A stretch of 64,000 nt of DNA. Origin: Apoda limacodes (lineage: Eukaryota > Arthropoda > Insecta > Lepidoptera > Limacodidae). Of this stretch, positions 34,291-44,845 are shown one piece after another (the stretch's first letter is position 1; each line of letters begins with the position of its first letter). The DNA lies in contig OX291561.1 of NCBI GenBank assembly GCA_946406115.1, positions 8,238,273-8,302,272 of the forward strand, given 5' to 3'. Made by a program: the position numbers and the translations under genes. Below the pieces are notes generated by a model. The model was not told the DNA's origin. It ran no database searches and was given only the letters and a program-made list of their open reading frames with translations.

Positions 34291-35991
34291 CACAAATACA
34301 TATTATTATTGTTAAGTTATTGGTATTCATATTAGTATAATTTATTGGTTTTCGTAATCAGTATAAAAGCTTTGATGACGCAGGGTTAAGTTCAACTACA
34401 AAAATCGATTTTCTTTCTATTTATAAGTAACAATATAAGGGTTTTTTTTCAGACCGAAAGACTTATTGTTACCTTAAAGATACTATACCATAAAACACAA
34501 TTTGGTAAACATAACTTACTTACATACTGTATTATAGTAACTACATATATGGTGGATGTCTTTCTCAGCAACTAAAAATATACTTGGAATTTGGTCTATT
34601 TGTCGAACTTGATTGATTAGGTGCACTTTGATTGCACATTCCAATCTACATTTTTTATTTTTTTATGTAACATATTTTTAACTTATGACTTAAAATGACC
34701 CTTACCTTAACCATATCTCAGCGTTTGCAGGCCAAAAAAAGTTTGGTGGGTCGTTTCATATTTTTCGTATTCAATATTCTTGAAACTCTTTTCCACCCAT
34801 TTCAGTTCTGGCACCTTATTTACTAACACGGTATATGTCAAATATTTAAATATATGCTTTGTTGTTTCAGATGGTGTAGTAGCACGTAGGAGCTCAAAAT
34901 TACCTGTCTATTCATGAGGTAAGACATAAAGCTTAGATATTTATATTCAGCTGGATTGGTAATCGAAGGGGTTATCGGACCACGGTTTTGAACGTATAAT
35001 AGTTTAAGAGACCTGAGAATGTTGTACAAACGTGAAGTTAACTAAAAGCTACATATTTATATTAATATAAAGTTGGTGAGTTTTATGTTAGCAACCAATC
35101 CGAAAAAAATATTTTCCGCTAGATAGCTCGTTTATTAAGAACGTTTATACTTTCTGAACCTAGTAAGTCCAGTATTAGATTACTATTCTTTATTCTGTGG
35201 TATTAGTATAAGATCCCTCTCGGCTTCTTAGGGTTGTAGCGTGATGTAATATCGCCTATGTAATCTCCCTCAATAAACGGTATAAACGGTAGTTTTAACT
35301 AAAGCACAATTCACATTTTTTATGAAATGTAAAAAAAAAGTGTCTAACTTAGTTTGTATGAAACAATCTACGTGTCGCCACGGGAATAATCTTCAAATCG
35401 TATAGATAACACTGCGGGAAACTAACTTAGTAACTGCATAAAATGGTCTATTGACAACTGATCGCTCGTATACAGTAATTTTATCGCGCTGAATGGCAAA
35501 GTGGGACGGTACGGAAATTTGCGGGAAGCCGCAAATGGCAGCTTTACCGCAGCTAAGAGTTGTCGAATACCGCAGATTGGTCACAATTTTTTTTGTGGTC
35601 AGTGTTCGTTGTTAGTCACAAACAATTTGTTGTCAGTTAACTTTTAATGGTGCGTGAAAGAATTAGAAATTATCATTATGATTATTACACGTGATATTCG
35701 TTGCTGAACATGGGCCTCAAGCAATGAGTGTAGCTGAATGTTCGCCATTCGAGACCCTGCTATGTACTATTTAGTTAAAGGTGTTTCTCACTGTTGCCTT
35801 ACGTCCCACAATTATGAAGCTGAGCTAGAGGGTCACAGACCTTTCTTTCGAGAAAGTAGGCTTAGTCCACTTCAGTAGCCTAATGCGGATTGTCGCAAGT
35901 TGTCAAGCTATTAGTCACTCGACTAGAGTTTTCAAACTCATTGGCCTTCAAAGACTTCTGACTAGGCTTGCCACGTTCATTTCTTAATCCT
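34291..35991. other. Gene-free stretch
   Basis: About 35700-35960 has the look of an old repeat (TTGCTGAACATGGGCCTC) but the family could not be assigned. Confidence 0.35.
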
Positions 35992-36069
35992 GACTCCCTC
36001 GCAGCCTAGTTGGTAGTGTGGCCAGCTGCTGTGCAGAGGGGGTGGGTTCGATTTCCGCACTGGACTAAT
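35992..36069 (+). mobile_element. SINE head only
   Basis: GACTCCCTCGCAGCCTAGTT, the A box region and GGGTTCGATTTCC are as in 29901, but the sequence leaves the family right after CACTGGACTAA. The body and tail are missing. Confidence 0.6.
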
Positions 36070-36699
36070 AGGAAAAATAGGATCTAACAAAGCCTGCATG
36101 TTAAATGAAAATAAAAAATCTTAAATATAGGTACGATGTCCATCATCCATCCATCAGTTCATAATTTTGTCTTATGGAAATAAAAACCAACGATATTTAC
36201 CAACCTTTTTCCTTAATATATAAAACACTTTCGCAAGTCAAGGATGAGAAGATGGAAGAAGAATGAGACTTTGCTGTACCTTGGCACTGGGAGAATTCAC
36301 AGGAGTTACACTGAATACCCGTGAGTTTCCTGATGCCTTAGTACATTGAAGTTACCTTACTACGAAGATGAAGAACCTATTTGTTGTGGGATGGTGATGG
36401 CACTTTTTTATTTTTGTAAAGTCTCTTTAAGTTAGTAATAAGTACATTTAAAAAAAAAATAACAAGTGCTCTGTATGAGCGTTGATCCAAGTGGCAATAA
36501 CATGTAAACCAACTGAAATAATTGCTAGTGACATAAAAAGTACTATAATTCTTAAATCCTATTATAAATATTATTTCTATGTATATATATTTATATTCTT
36601 TTTCCAAATGCTATGAAGATGTTATGTGTTTGTAAGATTGATGTACTAGGACTTTATAACTCGTTTCTGATGTAGGTGGGATTTCCATCAGCCAGACTT

Positions 36700-36775
36700 G
36701 TGCCGCTATAGCTTAATTGATAGAGCACTTACACGGAATGTAAGGAGTCGCAGGTTTAAGTCCTGGCTATAGGTT
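36700..36775 (+). repeat. tRNA-like sequence (pseudogene or SINE head)
   Basis: A D-arm-like TAGCTTAATTGATAGAGC, an anticodon-stem pair CTTAC/GTAAG around a 7-base loop, and a T-arm-like GCAGGTTTAAGTCCTGG are in the right order and spacing. The base before the putative anticodon GGA is C instead of T, the T stem has a mismatch, and the acceptor strands do not pair well. I regard it as tRNA-derived, not a working tRNA gene. Confidence 0.4.
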
Positions 36776-38454
36776 TTAATCTTTTGACTGCATCCTTGCC
36801 ATGAAAATATTTATTGAAATTGATAAATTGCCTCTCAGCGTGCTCTTTCGCTTATTTTTGACACTTCTAGATAAACACCACGAAATATTGAAGACATGTT
36901 CTAGTAATAAATATCTAGGTCTGCAGTGTGTCAGTTTTCCGTTAAATTTTATAGTTCAAAAGTTATACAGGATTCTAGTTTTTCATACAAATGGTTTAAA
37001 AAAAGATTTCTAGTTAATAAACCACAGACATCAAGGCATTCGGCTTGGGATTATGACTAAGAAATTTCACAGTAATTGATTAGTAAATGTCAAAAACAAA
37101 TAAGAAATTCGTTTGTATGAAGCCCGCTGTGAGGCGTCGCGAATCGTATCCTCTGAAATAATTCTCCAGCTTCGTTTCTGTCTGTCTGTACTCTGGGAGA
37201 ATATTCTGAAACCTAATTTGCCTATTGTTACATTACCATATAAATACAACATGTTGTACATGTTGGTAAGGAACACTAACAGCAATCGCTGTGTGCATAT
37301 ACGTGCGAATAGTTCAATTACACATTGTAAATTATTTAATTGTTATAGTTAATTACGGAACAAACCGACAAGCAAGCTTAGCTTACCTGTGTCATTTCTA
37401 ATTACTTGCACGTTCAGATGACTGACACACGGTCGTATACTGTAGAAAGCATTCACGCATGTCTAGAATTGATTTTTTTTAAATAAACTGAATGTTTAAT
37501 TAAATAAAATGCAAAATTTTAACTTACTGATCACAAAATTAAATTAAAACAAAATACTTCACATTTTTTGTCAGTGGTGATGAACTAGTCTAGTGGGTTC
37601 CATGTCTACCTTGCGTTAGATGCGTCTTTTTCTTAATTTGACAAGTAAATTATAATATTTGTAATTATTTATTTACAATCTGCTCGGGCCCGCATAATAA
37701 ACTATGACTAAAATCTCCTTGCCCAAGGTGAGGATAGGCTGTTCCTTAACAATGGGGACATTATTATAATGCTGGTATGTAAAAGGATTTGGTGTTTTTT
37801 CTTAATGTGTAATATTAAAATTACACGCTTGCGTACAATGCGGTTACTATGCGGTAATACGGTTAGTAAAGATGCAAGTCATTGCTATGCAGGAACAGCA
37901 TTGTCAATACGGTATCTTCCGGGACGAAGTTAAAGGTCTTATTCTTATTCTAGCAGGGCAGGAAACTAATCATTATTTACATAAAGACCTGTGCGAGCAC
38001 TACCTATGAATTGATAATATTACATTTGCCAACACCACATGCCGAGAGCTTTTTCTTCTATTTTTGTAATTAGATCGTTGGAATTACTTGCCAATTCCAT
38101 ACCACAATGAAAATAACTTCGGTTTTTCCTTTTCATTTTGCATATTGCTCAAATTTTAGATTAAAGTTTCATTTATAGTAAGGCAAAGTAAAAATGGTTG
38201 GTTTTATCTAGACTAAGCGTAAACTTTTAAAGTTTTTAATTCTATTTTTCTGTTTTATCTTTGCAAATAAATATTATTTTTCTGGAAGTCAATCTTTGTG
38301 ACTGTGTGTACTCAATTTTACGTTTATATAATTTCCTTTCTCGTCTCATTGTGTTAAAATAAAACTACAGATAGTTCCCAACTCATTACTTATGCAGTGC
38401 GGTTTAAGTTATAAACGAGATAGCATGTCTATTGTAATTGACAATTATTCGTTT
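36776..38454. other. Gene-free stretch
   Basis: Open frames at 36801-37013 and 37067-37352 show no domain and the latter overlap on both strands. Nothing else is recognised. Confidence 0.35.
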
Positions 38455-38640
38455 TAGGGTTCCGTACCCAAAGGGTAATTACCGGAACCCCATTACTAAG
38501 ACTTAGCTGTATGTACGTCCGTCCGTCCGTCTATCACCAGGCTGTATCTCATGCACCGTGATAGTTATGCATTTAAAATTTTCACAGATGATGTATTTCT
38601 GTTGCCGGTAATAATAATAAAAAAAAAAAATTCAAAATGG
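38455..38640 (-). repeat. CCAAGTGCGAGT/CGGAACCCTA family, one-ended copy
   Basis: The + strand begins TTTTAGGGTTCCGTACCC and continues through GTCCGTCCGTCCGTC to GATGATGTATTTCTGTTGCC. The other terminus is not here, but a minus-strand piece with that terminus lies at 41755-41998 beyond the LINE. Confidence 0.6.
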
Positions 38641-38755
38641 TTTATTTAGCTTAATCATAAAATTTTTACATGTGGTTGGGGTCTCCTTTTAAGCATGAAT
38701 TTTGTTACAGGAAAAATTAAATGATAAGATTAAAAATAATGACAAAGATAAATTG

Positions 38756-38759
<4 letters not shown>

Positions 38760-38799
<40 letters not shown>

Positions 38800-38809
38800 T
38801 GTGTGTGTA

Positions 38810-38841
<32 letters not shown>

Positions 38842-38845
38842 GGAG
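38760..38845. repeat. GT microsatellite followed by GA run
   Basis: About 33 GT units with two interruptions, then eight GA units. The cysteine-valine open frame across it is an artefact. Confidence 0.9.
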
Positions 38846-39314
38846 AGGTGTGTGTTCGTGAGTGAGGGTGTTTGTGTATGTGAATGATGATATTGATGGA
38901 TTTAAAACTCAGAAATAGTGTCAAATCTCGAAATCATTGTTAGGTATATATGAGTATTATACGTAGATTTTAACATGATAATGAAAGTACAAAAAGGAAT
39001 TACATTATTGCTTGTATAAATTCCTCTATCTCGATATAGCTTTTGTGTTTTAACCAATTTGTTAACAATAGCTTACAGTTTTTTTTAACCTTAGGATATA
39101 TATTAATTTGTTTATTGTCTACTATCAACAGTAGTGTTAGCTGGTACTACTGGAGCTATGGAATAATATCTTCTTTTGTTAGTTAGGGTGAAGTCATATC
39201 TAAGAGACTTGTGCAGCTTTAAGACCATTTGTAGAACATAAAGTTTTCTAACTGTAAGGAGATCACAAAGAGAGTATAAGCATTCTGTTGGAAATCTGTA
39301 TGATTTAAAGTACA

Positions 39315-40481
39315 TTATACTTTTAACAGCGATCTCTGAGCTCTCTCAATTTCTAAGAATTTACTTTTTGTAGCTCCTCCCCATATTGGTATGCAATAAA
39401 CTAAAATAGATTGCGCTAACGAAGTGTATATTTGTTTTAAAAGATTTTTTGTAGCAATATGTCGTAATGTTTTGAAAGTCCATATAAGTTTTCTTACTCT
39501 GTTCATAATAAGTTCTATGTGTGCATGCCAAGATAATCGCTGGTCAACCATAATCCCAAGATATTTGGTTTTTTCAAGCTTAGAAATTGGAGAACATTCA
39601 CAATCAAGATTATGTGGAGTTCCACACACGTGGATTTTTATTTGAAAATCATGTGCTGGTTGCGTTCGGTTGTTATTAGTAAAACATATGTAATTAGTTT
39701 TAGTTGTATTTAATGTAAGTAAATTTTTTTTTAAGACCCTTTTCCGTAGAATTGCGTACTGTTTCCCATGTAGGACCAGTGAATACAACGGCAGTGTCAT
39801 CAGCGTATGAAAAATGCACCCATTATTGACTTCCATGTTGCAAAGATTATTTATGTAAACGAGAAACAAGGTTGGGCCTAACACGCTACCCTGTGGGACG
39901 CCATAAGTTATGCTTGACTCTTTGCTAATGTATTCGCCTATCTTAACCTTTTGTTTACGACCACACAAATAATCCTTAAGCAACTCCAAAGTGTTGCCTC
40001 TAATGCCTATATTCTCTAGCCGGCGGATAAGGATGGAAACAGAGACGGTGTCAAACGCCTTTTTAAGATCTAGAAAGACGGATAGGCATTTCATTCCTTT
40101 ATCTACTTGATCTACAATATAAGAAGTCAATGTTAGAGCGGCGTCTTCTGTTGAGATCCCTTGTCTAAAACCAAATTGTGAGTTAGAAATTATGTTAAAC
40201 TTATTTAAATAATTAATCAATCTGATGTTTATCAGTTTTTCTAGAATTTTCGAGATTGCAAGTAGAACAGAAATGGGCCTATAGTTACAGACATCGTCTC
40301 TGTCACCACTCTTATAAATAGGAGTTATTATCGCTTGCTTGAGAGATTCAGGAAAAATGCCCTGTTTGTAACACAGGTTAGCCAAATGGGAAATGACTGG
40401 GACAATTAGTTCATTTGCAATTTTTAAGAACTTAGTGGATATATTATCCCAGCCCGGTGAACATTCCGATTTGAGATTCAT
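39315..40481 (-). pseudogene. LINE reverse-transcriptase ORF, largest uninterrupted part
   Basis: 388 codons from an internal methionine. The same frame is open upstream to the stop at 40857, so the true reading does not start here. Fingers and palm motifs through GVPQGSVLGP are in frame. The next about 30 codons run out of frame, so YADDTAVVFTG is replaced by a nonsense peptide. An A-run near 39725-39733 then restores the frame for the thumb and C-terminal part. Frame is lost again at 39315, where the reading shifts to 39112-39315. Confidence 0.8.
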
Positions 40482-40856
40482 TAGTATAGTATATACCTCA
40501 TGAGGATCCGTGTCTAAAAGAACAAAAGATGATACTTGTGAAGGTGTTGAGTCGTCAAAGCTTTTGTCTTTGGATGTATATGTACCAGGAATAATGTCTT
40601 CTGCTAGTGACTTACCAATATTAGCAAAATAATTGTAAACGTGATTTACAGAGTCATAAGGTGAAGATTTAATATCAAGAAGTTCTAAGTTTTGTGCATG
40701 GTTGCATTTACGGTGCGTTATATTATTTATTGTATTCCATAGTGTTTTAGGATTGTTATTTGATTTTAAAAGTTGTTCTCTTTCATAATTGCGTTTTAGT
40801 TTTTTTATGAGGTAGTTGCAGTAATAACGATATCTTCTGTATGTTGTTTTTAATAG

Positions 40857-41492
40857 TTAATTTTCAGGGTCACATTTTATTTTTCTTTGCATATTGTTTC
40901 GATTTCTAATGCAACGTAAAATGCCAGGTGTTATCCAGGGTTTAATAGTACGATTTTTTATTGGTATTACTATTATATTTGTGTTATCTGTTAAACATTT
41001 TTTAATTTTATTTATCTGCACAGGGTCATTATATGCTACAAGACTAGCTAGATTATCTAACTTTAATTGGTTTAATGCTTTCTCGTAATCAATTTTTGTT
41101 TTGGTGTTAAGGCTTTTAAACAGGTGAGTCGCTTTAGATAATTTAAGAAAAATCATATGATGATCCGTGATGGTGGTATTTAAAATATAAATCAAAGCGG
41201 TTGTATTTTTTTTATCTAATTTTAAAATAAAGTGGTCAAGACAGTTTTTATGAAGCAAGCCATGCATTGCCAGCATATTCAGATAACTGAGTCTTTTTGT
41301 TCGTTCATATGTTTGTTCGTTTGTTTTATGTATTAAATTAATATTAAGGTCTCCAGTTATTATTATATTGCGTGATAATTTAGTATTCTCCAAGTAAGAA
41401 TTTAAAGAGCCGATGAAATTTTCCGCATTAGTATTGGAAGGGGAACGATAAATGCCAAGAATACTGAAATTTAATATATTAATTTGTAGCAT
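40857..41492 (-). pseudogene. LINE endonuclease and linker part
   Basis: 211 codons covering the second half of the endonuclease domain (YRSPS, GDLNIN, DHHMIFLKLS) and the linker. It shares its frame with the RT part and is separated from it only by a TAA at 40857-40859. The first half of the domain, including QNIRS and LFLT, lies in another frame upstream (41645-41890 frame), broken by a stop where a glutamate would be expected before CWL. Confidence 0.75.
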
Positions 41493-41754
41493 GAGGCATG
41501 TGAGAGTATTATGTTTGTTACTCTGACCTTGTGTTTACTTTTAACGTATACAAAAACACCATCGCAGTGATTTTGATGATTTGTTGTAAAAAAATAGTTA
41601 TAATTTTTAATTTGCGGAATAGGTTTGTTAGAGTTGAGCCAACATTAAGTGAGAAATAGTATATCAGGCTGAAAATTAAAGTGAGCTAGATTAAGGTGTA
41701 AATCATCTATGTTATTGTAAATACTTCTAATGTTTTGTGAAATTATAGTAAGAT

Positions 41755-41998
41755 AATAAAAAATAAATACTAAAAACGGAATAAAATAAATATTAAAGTG
41801 GGCTCTCATAAAACAAACGTGATTTCTTTTTTGCTCGATACTGATAACGGCAACAGCAACCGATTTAAAGTGACTCTTTAATAAAAACAAATATTTAAGG
41901 GAGGCTCCTATACGACAAACGTGATTTTTTTGCCGTTTTTATAGATAATGGTACGGAACCTTTCGTGCGCGAGTCCGACTCGCACTAGGCCGATTTTT
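41755..41998 (-). repeat. CCAAGTGCGAGT/CGGAACCCTA family, other one-ended copy
   Basis: The + strand ends GCGCGAGTCCGACTCGCACT, then AGGCCGATTTTT. Read on the - strand it also has a partial internal duplication (two AATCACGTTTGT...GAGCC units). It stops where the LINE begins. Confidence 0.6.
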
Positions 41999-42639
41999 AA
42001 ATGTTTGTACTGAATAACATTGTCCTGGCTTAGTTATTGCACTATAATTAATTATGTACTGAACTGAACTATTGAAAAGTACTATTTTCTCACAACTAAA
42101 CCGTTACATAAATGTGCAGTTCTCACATTATTGCAGTTTGTAGTATTTATTAACCTTATATTAGTGTGACTTTCTGAAGAGGCTAAGACTTTTCTTTACT
42201 TTGACTTAATCTCATATTACTTTAATGGGTCATGTCTAATTAAAGACTCTATTCCCCATTCATTCTGAACGAACTCTGCATAAAACGAAATTTAAGTCGC
42301 CGCGCGCCGCTGAAGTAACTGAAATAAAAATGTTTATTTTAAAATCGTTTTTGACTACTTAATCGCTTTTCGCTCATAACTTTTATCTACTCATAAATCC
42401 ACAGTTATCTGGTAGTTGGTAACTCTTTGTCGTATTCACCTGATTTACTGTTAATCATTAGCTCCGAGGTGTAATCCATATGTAATACGATCTTGAAAAA
42501 ACTGTTAATGTAGTAATTAAAGCTTATGCATACGAATGCTAACGGTTTATAGAAGCTCACCGGAAGTAGTGCTATTGGAGCTTTATTGTCATTCCACTGC
42601 ATCGTGGTATGCTTCTTATTGTTAAGCTTTGAAGAAATA
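41999..42639. other. Gene-free stretch
   Basis: No recognised content. A short CG cluster lies at about 42297-42312. Confidence 0.35.
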
Positions 42640-42870
42640 ATAATTATAATATTTTTGGACAAATCAAACAGGACCCTTAAATATGAATACCAGGATACAA
42701 ATACATGAACTATACTTTTTTTTCTAAATACAAACATATTATACATAGAAAAACTTAATCTTAAGACAAACACAAATAAATGTTTATCACAAGCAATTGT
42801 CCTGTGTGGAAATCTAACCCACGCCTCTCGGTTCAGCAGGCAGATCACAATCCACTAAGCCACAGAAGCT
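42640..42870 (-). mobile_element. tRNA-derived SINE with TGTGGCTTAGTGG head
   Basis: Read on the - strand: head CTGTGGCTTAGTGGATTG, B box-like GGGTTAGATTTCC, then GTGATAAACATTTATTTGTG, TTGTCTTAAGATTAAG, TTTGTATCCTGG and TCCAAAAATAT. It shares its body with the 13519/29901 family but has a different head. Confidence 0.65.
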
Positions 42871-43729
42871 TAAAATTTTGAGGAGTAAAGGGAGGAAAGT
42901 TTAAAGAGTTGTATTTTTAAAATGTCGTTATCACAATTGATTGAATAAAATTAACTTTAACTAACCCATGGGTTGATTGAATGTATATTATATTTAACTA
43001 ATCCATGGGATCTTCAACTAACTTATGGGTGCAAATTGATTGAATGATTTTTTTTTCAAATTCCTTTTGTTGCATTTAGCGAACTTTGTTTTGATGGTTT
43101 ATATACCAATTTTTTTTGACTCTTGAAATTTGTAACCTAACCTCAAGTAGGTAATAAATTTTCGCAGCTCTGAAATAATTGTAAGTTTCAGCTCGAACGG
43201 TCCATTTTAAACGCAGCGGGAAAGAGTAAGCTGTAGGGCTTGAACATTTAATAGGTAGTGGTTTATCTATTTTTTATCTTATCTGTGCTACCCTCTGCGT
43301 GAGAGCCAGATTTCAATTTCAATTCAATACAATCAAACAACAACTCAATGTTCATTCACATGACGCTGGGTTGTCGCATCAGTCAATTTTACCATTAAGC
43401 TGAAGTCATTGATGTAGCAAAAAAAACATTTATTCTAGTGTGTTAGTGGATATTGTAGATTTTTTAATTGTACATAAATAATATTTTAGAAATACGCATT
43501 TAAAAAAAATATTGCCCTAAGTTCATTACATAGATATTTTTTCGAGGTTCTGAATTACATGCAAACTTGCAGGATTTTTTTTACATAGGGCCATACAGTA
43601 CTACCTTTGTAAAACTATTGACAAAAAATTACAATGTGTGTTTTCCAAACACGTTATTCTTAAGGAAATTTTTACATTATGTTTGATTCAACCCAGCATT
43701 TATCAAATATTATTATATTACTAGCTATA
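42871..43729. other. Gene-free stretch
   Basis: Near 42965-43030, AACTAACCCATGGGTTGATTGAATG is followed by diverged repeats (AACTAATCCATGGG, CAACTAACTTATGGG), a small local tandem motif. Otherwise unassigned. Confidence 0.35.
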
Positions 43730-44145
43730 CTAGCTTTTGTTAGTGATTCCGCCCGTCCTCAATTTGATTATCAGCGTGGGATACTTACGGCAACTCCTTG
43801 ATCATTCTAAAGAAGCTATAGTTCGTTGAAGTGGAATTCGGTTATAGGGATATTTTTGGGATTACCGTAGAAACTTTTTGGAAAAAAAAGCGGACTATGA
43901 TCTTCTCCGTGTCTTTAACAATTTAGTGCAAAATTTCGGCTCAATTTGATTTAGTAAAAAACGTTATAGGTATTCCCGCAGAAACTTTTGCATTTTATAG
44001 AATAAAAAGTAGCCTATGTTCTATTCCAGACTATAAATTATCTATGTACCAAATTTCATCCAGATCCATTCAGCCGTTCTGGCGTGATTTAGTAACAAAC
44101 ATCCATCCATCCAAACATTCCCATTTACAATATTAATTGTATAGG
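43730..44145 (+). repeat. Dispersed repeat of the ACCAAATTTCATCC class
   Basis: Starts at TACTAGCTTTTGTTAGTG, contains AAAGTAGCCTATGTTCTA, TACCAAATTTCATCCAGATC, CATTCAGCCGTTCTGGCGTG and AACAAACATCCATCC, and ends at TTAATTGTATAG. Best preserved of three copies here. Confidence 0.6.
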
Positions 44146-44582
44146 TTGTTTCGATACAAAATTTGATTAGTTAATATCACGATAATAACGCGTTGATATG
44201 ATCTTTCAATTGAAGACAAGGTAACCAGCTAAGTGACTGTGTGGGCGACTGGGCGTGGATACCCTCGCGTCTCGGTACACATGACACACAAGTCACACAA
44301 CCAATGACACAGTTTCGTCCTTTTGACATTGAGGATGCGTTCCAAATCGCAACGAGGAAGGTTTTAGGATGTCCTGGTTAGAGTAATTTTCCAACTGTCA
44401 AGTTGAATTCTTTACACTACCATAGAAAGGGTTGAAATTTAATCCTGTCAGTGTAAAAATTAACTGTCAGTAACGGGAGATCTACAACGAATTACATGTT
44501 ATTATAAGTAAGCTCCTATATGGTAACGGTACTCGACTCCTTATGAAGCTTTGATGCATAGAAAAGAAGTTGTGTGTTGTGT

Positions 44583-44845
44583 TTTTTTTTTTTTTTTTTT
44601 TTTATACTTTCAAGGTGGCAAACAAGCTTACGGTCCGCCTGATGGTAAGTAGTTACCGCAGCCTATGGACGCTTGCAACACCTGCAATCACTCTTGCGTT
44701 GCCGAACCATTAAAAATCTAATAACTTATTTCTTGAAGAACCCCACACTGTAGTCCTTAGAGAAAACCTTGGCAGGGAGCTCATTCCGCAACCTAATAGC
44801 GGAAGGAAGTTTGTCTGACACCGTACTGTACGTACGACGATATTA
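44583..44845 (-). mobile_element. LINE 3' end, truncated copy
   Basis: Poly-T at 44583-44602 (the - strand poly-A tail), then AAGGTGGCAAACAAGC, GGTCCGCCTGATGG, TATGGACGCTTGCAACACC and GAAGAACCCCACACTG. Same family as 24915-25640, truncated about 260 bases from the tail. Confidence 0.75.

Larger units (their letters stand above)
38930..41760 (-). mobile_element. Non-LTR retrotransposon with endonuclease and reverse transcriptase, 5'-truncated
   Basis: Read on the - strand, an endonuclease/exonuclease/phosphatase-type domain comes first: ISQNIRSIYNNIDDL near 41745, PDILFLT, then ILGIYRSPS at about 41460 and IIITGDLNIN at about 41360. The RT follows: SECSPGWDNIS, AIITPIYKSGDRDDVCNYRPIS, ISTEDAALTLTSYIVDQVD, SVFLDLKKAFDTV (motif A), and GVPQGSVLGPTLFLVYIN (motif B'). 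YADD is at 39796-39807 but in a shifted frame. The C-terminal domain (LVYCIPIWGGATKSKF, ERAQRSLLKV) continues at 39112-39315 in a third frame. I see two in-frame stops (near 41645 and at 40857) and several frameshifts, so it cannot make a working enzyme. ORF1 is missing. The limits are approximate, especially the 3' end. Confidence 0.85.

Noticed and set aside
36700..36775. Functional tRNA gene
   Set aside because: The base 5' of the anticodon is C instead of T, the T stem has a mismatch and the acceptor stem does not pair.
38702..38924. Cysteine-valine and histidine-threonine rich open frames
   Set aside because: They are translations of the GT/GA microsatellite.
42405..42848. 147-codon minus-strand open frame
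   Set aside because: Its first half translates the SINE at 42640-42870 and the rest shows no domain.
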